Origin: DASZGI01 sp035938995
GTDB taxonomy: Bacteria; Actinomycetota; Actinomycetes; Streptomycetales; Catenulisporaceae
Length of the DNA stretch: 64,000 bases
Assembly (NCBI RefSeq): GCF_035938995.1
Contig: NZ_DASZGI010000139.1
Coordinates: 1 to 64,000, forward strand
Direction of reading: 5' to 3'
The translations under genes and the position numbers were made by a program. Under the pieces are notes generated by a model that did no database searches, was not told where the DNA came from, and was given only the letters and a program-made list of their open reading frames with translations. Positions 17,622-26,199 of the stretch are shown here, in pieces; position 1 is the first letter of the stretch, and every line of letters begins with the position of its first letter.

Positions 17622-17836
17622 TCTCCCCTCCCCACGGACACCCGACTATTCCGGCTCTCCCATGCCAGAGGTCCGCGATGCCCTCAACGAAGAATAAGGC
17701 GCTCCGCCACGCCCAGCCACCTCATCGTGGCAGAGCGTGCGATCTTTCGTGGCACGTTCGGCGAATCCCGGAGCGGGCGGCCGAACGCGCGCTACCCTGA
17801 ACCCGACAGGATTCGCGGACCCGGGGGGTAGAGCGG

Positions 17837-18499
17837 GTGTCGCTGCACGCTTTGTTGGCCGTCATCAGGCTTCGGTGGTACGTCGCGGCCGTGGTGATTC
17901 TGGCGACGGCGGTCGCCGGCTGGCATGTGCGGCACCCGAAGCCGACTTTCGTCGGTACCTGCGTCGTCGTGCTCGTGCCGCCCGCGGATCCGACGGCCCC
18001 GAACAAGCTCGCCGCGGTCACCGCGTCGATAGCCACCGCGGGCTACCTGGTGGATCTGGCCGTGTCGGACTCGTCGCAGGCGGGCGCGCTGCGGCGGGCC
18101 GGAGTGGTCGGCGACTACGCGGTGACCCCCAACAACAACGGCACCGCCGAGACCCCGCAGTACGACCTGCCCTCCGAGGTGCTCACCGTGCAGACGGGCG
18201 ATCCGACGACTGCGGTCAGCGGTGTGACGGCTCTGAAATCCGAGTACGCACGCCGGTTCGACGCAATTCAGGCTGCTGACGGCGTTCCCGCGGCGCAGCG
18301 CATCACCACCGAGGTTCTGGTTCCGCCGGCGGCCGAGCAGGTCCTGGGCTCCAAGAGCCGGGCCGTCATTGGGGTGGGGGTACTCGGCATCGGAGCGACC
18401 GTACTGCTTCCGATCTGGTTCGACCGCTGGGCCGCGCGGCGCGGCCGGCGGGGATTCGCGTTCTTGCATCGGCGAACCACGACCCGGAAGGCTGTGTGA
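17837..18499 (+). CDS. Second Wzz/YveK-like membrane protein
   Basis: 220 residues with the same plan as its divergent neighbour: a helix near the N-terminus (LRWYVAAVVILATAVAGWHV), an outside domain (PTFVGTCVVVLVPPADPTAP, DLPSEVLTVQTGD) and a second helix (AVIGVGVLGIGATVLLPIWF) followed by a short basic tail. No kinase motifs. GTG 17837 follows a G-rich tract. It overlaps the following GT4 gene at TGATG, so it belongs to a plus-strand operon. It may control length or export of the polymer, perhaps by pairing with the other copy; this is inferred from topology and neighbourhood, since sequence similarity is weak by eye. Confidence 0.75.
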   Translation: MSLHALLAVIRLRWYVAAVVILATAVAGWHVRHPKPTFVGTCVVVLVPPADPTAPNKLAAVTASIATAGYLVDLAVSDSSQAGALRRAGVVGDYAVTPNNNGTAETPQYDLPSEVLTVQTGDPTTAVSGVTALKSEYARRFDAIQAADGVPAAQRITTEVLVPPAAEQVLGSKSRAVIGVGVLGIGATVLLPIWFDRWAARRGRRGFAFLHRRTTTRKAV

Positions 18500-19740
18500 T
18501 GGGCGCAGGGCGGATGGGCAGTGGTATCCGATCTGACACGGCGGGCGCAGTGCTCGTGATACTCAATCTGCCGGTGCCGGACGATCAGCGCGCCTGGGCG
18601 CAGGCGGAGGCCCTTCGCGACGACGGGGTGCGGGTGACGGTCGTATGCCCGGCGATCCGGGACAAGCGGCCCGGAACCGTCACGATCGACGGTATCGACG
18701 TGGTCTACTTCGCCTCCTTCGAGGGCGAGGGCAAGCTGGCGACGGTCTTCGAGGGCGTGTGGACGGCCGTGGCGGCAGGGCGCGCGGCCCGGCGGGCGCT
18801 GCGCGGCATGCCGGGGGCGCGCCGGATGCTCCAAGTGGGCAATCCCCCGGACCTGCTGTTTCCGCTGCTGCGGTGGGCGCGGCGGCGCGGCTACACGACC
18901 GTGTACGACCAGCGCGACGCGGCAACCGTGCTCGCGGCATCGAGGTCTGGCTTCGACCGGCTCGAGCCGCTGTTCCTCGCCTGCGAGCGGCGCATGGTCG
19001 CGGCGGCCGACGTCGTGCTGACCCCGAGCGGCGAGCAGACCGCGCGGCTGCGCGCGCTCTTCGGCAGCGATTCGGTGCTGGTGCGCACGGCGGCCGTGAC
19101 CGCCGATGTAGAACCCGAACACAACGCGCAGACTCGCGGCGCCCACCGTGATGACAGTGGCGAAAAGCACCGCGAGACAGTGCTCGGCTATCTCGGCGTG
19201 ATCGGCGAGCAGGACGGCGTCGGAGAACTGCTCGAGGCGGTGGACCTGCTGCGCCGACGCGGCGTCGGCGGCTTCCGGGTCGAGATCGCGGGCGACGGCC
19301 CGGCGCTTCCGGAGGCACGCGAGCGGGCCGAACGGCTCGGCCTCGGTGACGTGGTGCGATTCCGCGGCTGGCTCGGGCGCGGCGAGGTGGACGCGTTCCT
19401 CGGCGAGCTGGACGCGATGCTCGTGCCGGACCCGGACGTCCCGTTCAACCACTACTGCGCGATGAACAAGGTGACACACGCGATGGCCCGCGGCGTGCCC
19501 GTCGTCCTGCGGCCGTTACGTGAGAACACCGCGCTCGTGGACGGCCAGGGCATCCTCGCCAAGGACATGTCGCTGCCGGCCTTCGCGGATGCGATACAGG
19601 AACTGCTCGACCTGTCACCCGAGGCACGCGCGGAAACCGGAGCGCGCCTGCGTGAGATCTTCGACCGCGAATTGGACTGGCAGCAGTCGGGCCGGCGTTA
19701 CGTCGCTGCAGTGTCACCGGCCCGCGCCTACCGCGCCTAG
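18499..19740 (+). CDS. GT4-type (GT-B fold) glycosyltransferase
   Basis: 413 residues with two Rossmann-like halves. The N-terminal part has VLVILNLPVPDDQRAWAQAE and a long acceptor domain. The C-terminal part carries the donor-binding features LGYLGVIGEQDGVGELLEAV and the ALARD-like LDAMLVPDPDVPFNHYCAMN, where the E-x7-E pair of typical GT4 enzymes is altered to a region ending AMNKVTHAMARGVPVV. It is cytoplasmic. ATG 18499 overlaps the previous stop (TGATG) with GGAAGG 7 nt upstream; GTG 18496 is possible. Its 3' end overlaps the convergent glycosidase gene by 4 nt (CTAG shared by both stop codons). It probably builds the surface polysaccharide; substrate unknown. Confidence 0.88.
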   Translation: MGAGRMGSGIRSDTAGAVLVILNLPVPDDQRAWAQAEALRDDGVRVTVVCPAIRDKRPGTVTIDGIDVVYFASFEGEGKLATVFEGVWTAVAAGRAARRALRGMPGARRMLQVGNPPDLLFPLLRWARRRGYTTVYDQRDAATVLAASRSGFDRLEPLFLACERRMVAAADVVLTPSGEQTARLRALFGSDSVLVRTAAVTADVEPEHNAQTRGAHRDDSGEKHRETVLGYLGVIGEQDGVGELLEAVDLLRRRGVGGFRVEIAGDGPALPEARERAERLGLGDVVRFRGWLGRGEVDAFLGELDAMLVPDPDVPFNHYCAMNKVTHAMARGVPVVLRPLRENTALVDGQGILAKDMSLPAFADAIQELLDLSPEARAETGARLREIFDRELDWQQSGRRYVAAVSPARAYRA

Positions 19741-21314
19741 TTCACTGCGGTGAAGGAGACGTCGTCGAACCAGACCGTCCCTGTGTTGCCTTCGGACTGG
19801 AGTCTCACCTGCGCGTAGGCGGCGCCGGACGGTGTGTCCGCGGTGACCGAGAGCGTGGTCCAGGTGACGATGCCGGGCTGGAGCGACGAGGAGTCGTTCT
19901 CGCCCAGGAATGTGCCATCGTCGGCGAACCATGAGATGGCGACGCGGTTTGAGCCGGTCGTGCGGATTCCCTTGGCCCATGCCGTCAGCCGAAACTTCTC
20001 CCCCGCGTGGGTGGGCTGCGTCACCGGTGTCGTATAGAAGGCGGGGACCGGGTTCGCCGCCGCCGAGGTGCGGCTCAACCTCGCCGAGCCGGGCGCGTAG
20101 TGTCCGACGGACGGATCCCAGGCGAACATGCCCGTCCCCGGCGGTGCCTCGGCCGCAGTGCTCTGCCAGCCGTCGGGCAGCCCCGCGTGGCCGACGGAGA
20201 ATCCGTTGTTGAAGCCGAGGGGAACCGTCTGGCCGGAGAAGATCCGCCGCATCGACTGCGCCGCCGGTTTGGCCGCGCCGTCCGCACGGATCAGGCCGAA
20301 GTAGAGCTGGTCCGCGGCGATCCCGCCCGCAGCGTCGGTAGCCGCCGCGGCCGGGACCGCCGCCGGAACCAGGTCGGTGTACATCCACGGAGCGGCGAGG
20401 GGCAGGCCGGCCCGCATCGCCGCCCACTCGACCGCGCGCAGGTAGAGATCCTGCTGCGCGTCGCCCGCCGGTGAATCCGCGGCCTGCGACGATTCCCCGG
20501 TTTCACCGACGAAGAGCGCGGCCGGCGCCACTTCCGCGCGCGCTGCGGACAGTTGTGCGAATGCCGCTCCGGGCTCGCCATAATAATGCACATCGTAGAA
20601 ATCCGGCTGCCGCGACCCCAATCCGGCCTTCAGTCCGGCGAGCGCCATCGCGGGTGAATCCCCGGAAACCGAGACCGTGACGGGAACGGAACCGAGCGCC
20701 GCGCGAATGACCGGAATTTCGTGCCGCGCCCACGACATAGCGTTGACATCATCGACGTTTATTTCGTTCTTCAGTTCGCAGAAAGCGATACGGAAATCAC
20801 CGCGAAACCTTTGCAGGACGGCCTTCGCCCAGGCGTCGCTCCCCGGGAGGTCGGAGTAGTCCGACCACCAGTCGAAGAGGGTCAGTTGGACTCGCAGGCC
20901 GTGCGCGGCGGCGATCCCGACCACCGACGAGAGCCGGTCCAGCATCGCGGCGGCGGGCCGCGGGAAGCCGAACACGCCGGGTTGGACGATGATCCGGACC
21001 GCGTTCGCGCCGAGCGCGGCGATCCCGCACAGATCGCGGTCGATCCGGTCCGGCTGCCAGTTCGTCCACATGTTCGTCCACGCCGCGTCCGCCGGATAGT
21101 AACTCACCAGCCGAAGGCTCATCAACTGCTTGGCGATCGGAGGGCGTGGCGCAGCAGTGGGCACGGCGGTCGACGTCTGGCTGCCGGTGCATCCGGACGC
21201 CGGCGGAGCCGACTTTTCGCCCTGGGCGCCGCCGCGCACGAACACTGCCACGGCGAAGACCAGGGCGAGCACCAGCAAGGCGATCAGCGGACGTGGAGGG
21301 CGTCGTGGGCTCAC
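19737..21314 (-). CDS. Secreted or membrane-anchored GH-A clan glycosidase (GH5-like) with C-terminal CBM-like domain
   Basis: 525 residues. The N-terminus has a signal anchor (LIALLVLALVFAVAVFV), then a TIM-barrel domain with the conserved acid/base Glu in FCELKNEIN and the nucleophile Glu in LFVGETGESS, plus aromatic substrate residues (FDWWSDYSD, DVHYYGEP). After about residue 350 there is a beta-rich jelly-roll module (FRLTAWAKGIRTTGSNRVAI, VWFDDVSF) resembling CBM4/9-type carbohydrate-binding domains. It should hydrolyse a beta-linked polysaccharide outside the cell. Polysaccharide loci often carry such a hydrolase to trim or release polymer; that is the likely job here. GTG 21314 has GGGAGGAA at good spacing. 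A promoter candidate lies at 21381-21408. Confidence 0.88.
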   Translation of the reverse strand: MSPRRPPRPLIALLVLALVFAVAVFVRGGAQGEKSAPPASGCTGSQTSTAVPTAAPRPPIAKQLMSLRLVSYYPADAAWTNMWTNWQPDRIDRDLCGIAALGANAVRIIVQPGVFGFPRPAAAMLDRLSSVVGIAAAHGLRVQLTLFDWWSDYSDLPGSDAWAKAVLQRFRGDFRIAFCELKNEINVDDVNAMSWARHEIPVIRAALGSVPVTVSVSGDSPAMALAGLKAGLGSRQPDFYDVHYYGEPGAAFAQLSAARAEVAPAALFVGETGESSQAADSPAGDAQQDLYLRAVEWAAMRAGLPLAAPWMYTDLVPAAVPAAAATDAAGGIAADQLYFGLIRADGAAKPAAQSMRRIFSGQTVPLGFNNGFSVGHAGLPDGWQSTAAEAPPGTGMFAWDPSVGHYAPGSARLSRTSAAANPVPAFYTTPVTQPTHAGEKFRLTAWAKGIRTTGSNRVAISWFADDGTFLGENDSSSLQPGIVTWTTLSVTADTPSGAAYAQVRLQSEGNTGTVWFDDVSFTAVN

Positions 21315-21703
21315 CGGCGATTCCTCCCGGAAGGGTGGGGCGGCGGCAGACCTTACCGAATTCCCACCCGAATTGCCTAGAGGGTAATCCCCCGGCTCGA
21401 CCGGTCAACGAGCCCTGATGGATGGTGCCGGTCCGAGTACGGATAAAGTTCACACGGATTCAACAGCACAAGCGGTGACAGCGTTCTCCATGGTCCGGTA
21501 GCGTCGCGTTCATCAGGTGATCCGGCGGGGGTGTAAAGGGGCACGGCCGGATTCTCCACCGTCACGCTGTCAATCATTCATCGAGCAGTCGTACGGGGCA
21601 CTAACCCGCTTCGACGACGCCCGAGGACGCCGCGCACCCGCGTGGGGCTCAGCGGATTCGACGGGACGAGACCGCGTACCGACAAGACTCGACGGGTGGG
21701 GTC
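21315..21703. other. Divergent intergenic region with promoter elements
   Basis: About 390 bp without a credible gene. It separates the minus-strand glycosidase from the plus-strand glycosyltransferase operon. It includes a hairpin GGCTCG/CGAGCC (about 21394-21414) overlapping the promoter candidate for the glycosidase, and relatively AT-rich DNA around 21430-21480 (GATAAAGTTCACACGG) where plus-strand operon promoters are likely, though I cannot name hexamers with confidence. Confidence 0.5.
21381..21408 (-). promoter_or_regulatory. Candidate promoter for the secreted glycosidase
   Basis: On the minus strand TTGACC (21408-21403) and TACCCT (21386-21381) are 16 bp apart, placing the start about 60 nt upstream of the GTG. 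The -35 box lies inside the small inverted repeat GGCTCG...CGAGCC, which could be an operator. Confidence 0.4.
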
Positions 21704-22591
21704 ATGAGCACCAGCACCAGAGACAACCGCGCACCGGTCCGGGCGCTGCCGCCGGGCTCGCCGCGTGTCAGTGTCGTGATACCGGCGAAGAACGAGGCCC
21801 GCAATCTGACCTGGGTCCTGGAGAATCTGCCCGACGGGCTGCACGAGGTGGTCCTCGTCGACGGCGCCTCGGTGGACGACACGGTGGGGACCGCGCTGCG
21901 GCACCGGCCGGACACCGTCGTGGTCAAGCAGACCCGGCGTGGCAAGGGCAATGCGCTCGCTTGCGGATTCGCCGCGTGCACCGGGGACGTGATCGTGATG
22001 CTGGACGCCGACGGGTCGGCGCATCCGGGTGAGATCGCGGACTTCGTGCAGGCGCTCGCCGGGGGTGCCGACTTCGCCAAGGGCAGCCGATACCTGGCTG
22101 GTGGCGGCTCTTCGGACCTGACCCGATTCCGCAGCTCCGGCAACGCCGTGCTCAACTTCCTCGCCAACCGGCTGTACCGGACCTCGTACACGGACCTGTG
22201 CTACGGCTACAACGCGTTCTGGAAGCGCTGCGTGAAGGTGTTCGAGCTTCCGCCGGTCGAGGGCACCGAGCCCGCCCTCGGCGACGGCTTCGAGATCGAG
22301 ACGCTGATCACGCTGCGGGTCGCGGCGGCCCGGCTGCGCGTCACCGAAGTGCCCTCGTTCGAGCACGACCGGATCCACGGGGAGAGCAACCTCAACGCGG
22401 TCCGCGACGGATGGCGGGTGCTGCGCACGATCGTGCGCGAGCGGCGCGCCGCGTCAGGGCGTGCGGCGCGGCGGCGGATCGCGGCGGTGGTCGACCACGC
22501 CGTGGACCAGCTGGACCACGCGCACCTGCCGCACCAGCTCCCCCATCAGCACGCGCCGATCGATGCTCAGGCCACGGCGAGCGGACAGTGA
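21704..22591 (+). CDS. GT2 family glycosyltransferase (polyprenyl-phosphate sugar synthase type)
   Basis: 295 residues: VSVVIPAKNEARNLTWVLENL, EVVLVDGASVDDTV, then KQTRRGKGNALACGFAACTG and the metal-binding IVMLDADGSAHPGEI, all typical of DPM1/GtrB-like enzymes, followed by FAKGSRYLAGGGSSD and a GDGFEIETLI segment. It lacks C-terminal membrane helices and ends in an Ala/Arg and His-rich tail (about 60 residues). It probably transfers a sugar from a nucleotide donor to polyprenyl phosphate or another acceptor at the cytoplasmic face. It opens a run of eight overlapping genes. ATG 21704 is preceded by GGTGGGGTC. The next gene overlaps at TGATG. Confidence 0.9.
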   Translation: MSTSTRDNRAPVRALPPGSPRVSVVIPAKNEARNLTWVLENLPDGLHEVVLVDGASVDDTVGTALRHRPDTVVVKQTRRGKGNALACGFAACTGDVIVMLDADGSAHPGEIADFVQALAGGADFAKGSRYLAGGGSSDLTRFRSSGNAVLNFLANRLYRTSYTDLCYGYNAFWKRCVKVFELPPVEGTEPALGDGFEIETLITLRVAAARLRVTEVPSFEHDRIHGESNLNAVRDGWRVLRTIVRERRAASGRAARRRIAAVVDHAVDQLDHAHLPHQLPHQHAPIDAQATASGQ

Positions 22592-23907
22592 TGCCCGCCC
22601 TGCAGAGTTCGGCTGTCGGCCTGGCGACGCAGCTGCCTGAGGCGCTGGCCGCGCAGCCCTCGGCACAGGTGGAACGCAGCCCGAGTGCGGTGCGCGGACG
22701 CGGCCACCGACCGCGCGACACCGCCCACCTTTCAGTCCAGCGGCTCTCCCGCCACGCCGACGTCGCGGCGCTCGAATCGGAGTGGCGGGAACTGTACGAG
22801 CTGGCTGCCGGACGCAATCCGTACGCATCGCCGGACTGGGTGATCGCATGGCTCGAACACCTCGTCCACGAGAACGAACTCGCCGTGCTCACGGTGCGGC
22901 GCGACGGCCGGCTCATCGGCGTCGCCCCGTGTTACCTGCGCTCCGTCGCCCGCGTGCTGGGGGCATCCGCGGCGCGGACCGTCCAGCTCGCCGGGACGAT
23001 CCGCTTCCCCGGCCTGACCGAGCTGCCTCAGGCGCTCGCGGCGCGCGGGGAGACGCGCTCGGTGCTGCGCGCGGTGGTCGGCCACTGGATCGCCGCCCCC
23101 GAACGCTGGGACTGGCTCGAGCTTCCGCTGGACGCCGAACAAGGCTGGTTCGAACCACAGTGGCTGGGCGAGGGCGAGGCTTTCACCGGGCTGGTCCAGC
23201 ACAAGACGACGCGCGCCGCCGTGGTATTGCCGCTTGACGGCGCCGCCGCATCGGTGCGTACCGCTCTTAAGCGCAACGTCTGGGAAAGCGTTAAGCGCGC
23301 CCGCAACCGGCTCGACAAATCCGGCCGCGTGTGGCGCGTCGTCGTGCATCGCGCGCCGGACGAGGTGGCGGCCGCGCTGCCGGTGTTGCGCCGCCTCCAC
23401 GGGGCGCGGGCGTCGATCGCGGGGCGCCGGGTCCATCCCGACGTGCTCGGCGACCCGGCGCGGTATGCCTTCGTCGCCGACGCGGCGGGCCGGATGGCGG
23501 CGAACGACCGCGTCGAGCTGCTCACGCTCGACGTGGACGGGACCGCGATCGCCGCGCTGCTCGTGCTGCGGGCGCCTCGGGCCGCGTTCCTGGCGCTGAG
23601 CGGCGTGGATCCGCACTGGTGGCACGTCGGTCCGGTCACCCTTCTTCAGTACGCGGCGATCGAACGGGCTGCCGAGCGCGGCGACGCGGAGGTGAACCTG
23701 TCGGTCGGTCCGGACATCTCCAAGCTGCGCTGGAGCGACCGCGTCGTGCAGCACCCCGAGTTCGTGGTCTGCGGCCCACGGCCCGGCTCGCGCCGGCGGC
23801 TCGCGGCTTACGCCGCGGCGGGCGCGGTCGCGGCGGTCCGCCGAGAGGCCGGCCGGCACCAGGTCAGACGCACCGGAACGGAAGCAGACGCCCATGACCG
23901 CGACTAG
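22591..23907 (+). CDS. GNAT-fold transferase of the CelD/BcsL (cellulose biosynthesis) family
   Basis: 438 residues. After a variable N-terminal region of about 45 residues come two GNAT-like halves typical of Acetyltransf_6 proteins: LESEWRELYELAAGRNPYAS, WVIAWLEH, LAVLTVRRDGRLIGVAPCYL, then RTALKRNVWESVKRARNRLD and VELLTLDVDGTAIAALLVLR with NLSVGPDISKLRW near the end. Members transfer acyl or aminoacyl groups during exopolysaccharide or cell-wall synthesis; related FemX proteins use aminoacyl-tRNA. Here it may acylate a sugar of the repeat unit. ATG 22591 overlaps the upstream stop; the next gene starts 14 nt inside it. Exact donor is unknown. Confidence 0.85.
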   Translation: MPALQSSAVGLATQLPEALAAQPSAQVERSPSAVRGRGHRPRDTAHLSVQRLSRHADVAALESEWRELYELAAGRNPYASPDWVIAWLEHLVHENELAVLTVRRDGRLIGVAPCYLRSVARVLGASAARTVQLAGTIRFPGLTELPQALAARGETRSVLRAVVGHWIAAPERWDWLELPLDAEQGWFEPQWLGEGEAFTGLVQHKTTRAAVVLPLDGAAASVRTALKRNVWESVKRARNRLDKSGRVWRVVVHRAPDEVAAALPVLRRLHGARASIAGRRVHPDVLGDPARYAFVADAAGRMAANDRVELLTLDVDGTAIAALLVLRAPRAAFLALSGVDPHWWHVGPVTLLQYAAIERAAERGDAEVNLSVGPDISKLRWSDRVVQHPEFVVCGPRPGSRRRLAAYAAAGAVAAVRREAGRHQVRRTGTEADAHDRD

Positions 23908-25084
23908 CGAAGACGACCGGACGCCGGCGTCGGAGGCAGGCGTCGCGCGGGTCTGCGTCGTCGGCTCGGGATGGCGCTTCACCAGCGGGATCAGCTACTA
24001 CACCTGCCATCTGGCGGGGGCGCTGGCCGAGCGGGCGACCGTGTCCGCGATCCTGATGCGCCGGATGATTCCCAAGATGCTGTATCCGGGCCGGGCGCGC
24101 GTCGGCAAACGCTTGGCAGCGCTCGAGTATGACGAGCGGGTCGCGGTCTTCGACGGCGTCGACTGGTTCTGGATTCCCAGCATCATCGGCGCGGTGCGGC
24201 ACATCAGGCGCACCCGGCCGACGTTGGTCGTGCTCCAGTGGTGGACCGGCACCGTCGTGCACAGCTACTTCGCGCTCGCCCTGGCCGCCCGGTCCGTCGG
24301 CGCCCGGGTGATCGTGGAGTTCCACGAGGTCCAGGACACCGGCGAGGCGCGCGTCCCGCTGGTCTCCTCCTACACCCGCCGGGCGCTGCGCGGGGTGCTG
24401 CGCCGCGCCGAGGCATTCCTGGTCCACTCCGAGCACGACCGCGAGCACCTCGGCCGGGCATACAACCTGTCCGGCCGGCCCGTCGAGGTCGTGCCGCACG
24501 GGCCGTTCTCGCACCACCGCGCCGAGCGCACACCGGGCGAGGAGGGCGTGTGCCGGCTGCTGTTCTTCGGGACCATCCGCCCGTATAAGGGCCTTGAGTA
24601 TCTTGTCGAGGCCTTCAACGCGCTGTCCGCCGAGGAGGCGTCCGGATACCGGCTCGCGGTCGTCGGCGAGACCTGGGAGGGCTGGACGCGGCCGCTCGAC
24701 CTGATCGAGGCGTCGCCGCACCGGAATCGCATCACCGTGGTCAACCGCTATGTCTCGGACGAGGACGTGACCGAACACTTCGCGCGGGCCGACGTCGTGG
24801 TGCTCCCTTACCTGCGCTCGTCCGCGAGCGGGCCGCTGCACATCGCGATGAGCAACGGCCTGCCGGTCGTGGTCACCGCGGTGGGCGGCCTGGTCGAGGC
24901 GGTCGCGGACTACGACGGGGCGATCCTGGTCGAGCCGGGCGATCCGCCGGGCCTGACCGAGGCGCTGCGCAAGGCTCGGGCGCGCGCCGGCGACGTATAC
25001 GTCGAGCGGCACACCTGGCAGCGCAACGTCGACGCCATCCTCGCCTTCGCCCCCACCCCTGCCCCGACCGAGGCGCGGCCGTGA
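23894..25084 (+). CDS. GT4-type glycosyltransferase
   Basis: 396 residues of GT-B fold. The N-terminal half has CVVGSGWRFTSGISYYTCHL with a glycine-rich opening, and FLVHSEHDREHL. The C-terminal donor domain begins CRLLFFGTIRPYKGLEYLVE and contains ADVVVLPYLRSSASGPLHIAMSNGLP, where the usual E-x7-E is replaced by the S-A-S-G-P-L-H segment seen in some GT4 members. It would use a nucleotide sugar to elongate a lipid-linked glycan in the cytoplasm. It starts ATG 23894 inside the GNAT gene and ends overlapping the next GT4 by 4 nt, so it is made from the same operon mRNA. Confidence 0.9.
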   Translation: MTATSEDDRTPASEAGVARVCVVGSGWRFTSGISYYTCHLAGALAERATVSAILMRRMIPKMLYPGRARVGKRLAALEYDERVAVFDGVDWFWIPSIIGAVRHIRRTRPTLVVLQWWTGTVVHSYFALALAARSVGARVIVEFHEVQDTGEARVPLVSSYTRRALRGVLRRAEAFLVHSEHDREHLGRAYNLSGRPVEVVPHGPFSHHRAERTPGEEGVCRLLFFGTIRPYKGLEYLVEAFNALSAEEASGYRLAVVGETWEGWTRPLDLIEASPHRNRITVVNRYVSDEDVTEHFARADVVVLPYLRSSASGPLHIAMSNGLPVVVTAVGGLVEAVADYDGAILVEPGDPPGLTEALRKARARAGDVYVERHTWQRNVDAILAFAPTPAPTEARP

Positions 25085-26199
25085 GAATCGCTCTGGTCAG
25101 TCCCGGCTATCCACCCGCGCGCGGCGGCATCGAGATGGTCGTCGCGCACCAGGCGCGCGCGCTGAGCCGGCTGGGTCACGCCGTCGAGGTGTTCGCGCAG
25201 GAGCGGCGCTCCGAGGCGGTGGGAACCGCCGCCGACGGTGACATCATGGTGCACCGCTACGCCGTGTCCGGGCCGCACAACTACCCGGTCGCGCCGCGGC
25301 TCTGGCGGGCGCTCGCCGCCGAGACGTCCGAGTTCGACGTCGTACACGCACACAGCTATCACACGCTCACGGGGCTGGCGGCGGCGCTGCGCTCACGCGC
25401 ACCGCTGGTGTTCTCCCCGCACTACCACGGCACCGGCCACTCGCCGTTGCGCGCCGCGTTGCACCGCGTGTACAAGCCGGTCGGCCGCATCGCCATCGCA
25501 CGCGCGGCGGCGGTTGTCTGCGTGTCCCGGGTCGAGGCCCGGCTCGTCGCCGAGCACTTCCCGGCGACGGCGGCGAAGACGTCGATCGTGCCGAACACGG
25601 TCGACGCGGCGACGATCCGCGCCGCCGCGCCGTTCGAGGACGAGCCGCCCACAGTGCTCTGCGTCGGCCGGATGGAGCGCTACAAGCGGGTCGAGCGGGT
25701 CCTGCGGGCCTTCGCTCAGCTGGCCCACATGTCAGGGCCCGAGGACCGCAAACAGCTCGTCGTGGTCGGCGACGGCCCTGACCGGCCCCGCCTCGAGGCG
25801 CTGGCGCGCGACCTGGTACCGGGCGGGCGGGCCCGCTTCCTGAACCGCGTCGAGGACACCGAACTGCACCGATGGCTGCGCACCTGCCGGGCGCTGTGCA
25901 GCATGTCCGAGCACGAAGCATTCGGGCTGGCCCCGGCGGAGGCGCTGGCGGCCGGGGCGCGCGCGGTGCTGTCCGACATCCCCGCCCACGCCGAGCTCGC
26001 CGCGACATCGGTGGGGGCGGTCAGCCTCGTCGGCGCGGACGAGAACGCCGCGGCGCTGGCCGCCCGCCTGCTCGCCGCGCTCGCACAGCCGCCGTCGGCG
26101 TCCAGCCTGCTCGGCCTGCCCGACTGGGACGAGGTCGCGGCGCGCCTGACCGAGATCTACAGCCAAATCGCACCACTGCGCACAGGAGCCCTTGCATGA
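25081..26199 (+). CDS. GT4-type glycosyltransferase
   Basis: 372 residues. It opens MRIALVSPGYPPARGGIEMV, the classic glycine-rich acceptor-domain start, followed by FDVVHAHSYHTLTGLA. The donor domain has TVLCVGRMERYKRVERVLRA, VVVGDGPDRPRLEALA and CRALCSMSEHEAFGLAPAEALAAG, with both Glu of the E-x7-E motif present. Cytoplasmic, retaining mechanism by family knowledge. It starts at GTG 25081 overlapping the previous stop (GTGA) and ends overlapping the GT-C-type gene (ATGA). Role: another sugar of the repeat unit; specificity unknown. Confidence 0.92.
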   Translation: MRIALVSPGYPPARGGIEMVVAHQARALSRLGHAVEVFAQERRSEAVGTAADGDIMVHRYAVSGPHNYPVAPRLWRALAAETSEFDVVHAHSYHTLTGLAAALRSRAPLVFSPHYHGTGHSPLRAALHRVYKPVGRIAIARAAAVVCVSRVEARLVAEHFPATAAKTSIVPNTVDAATIRAAAPFEDEPPTVLCVGRMERYKRVERVLRAFAQLAHMSGPEDRKQLVVVGDGPDRPRLEALARDLVPGGRARFLNRVEDTELHRWLRTCRALCSMSEHEAFGLAPAEALAAGARAVLSDIPAHAELAATSVGAVSLVGADENAAALAARLLAALAQPPSASSLLGLPDWDEVAARLTEIYSQIAPLRTGALA

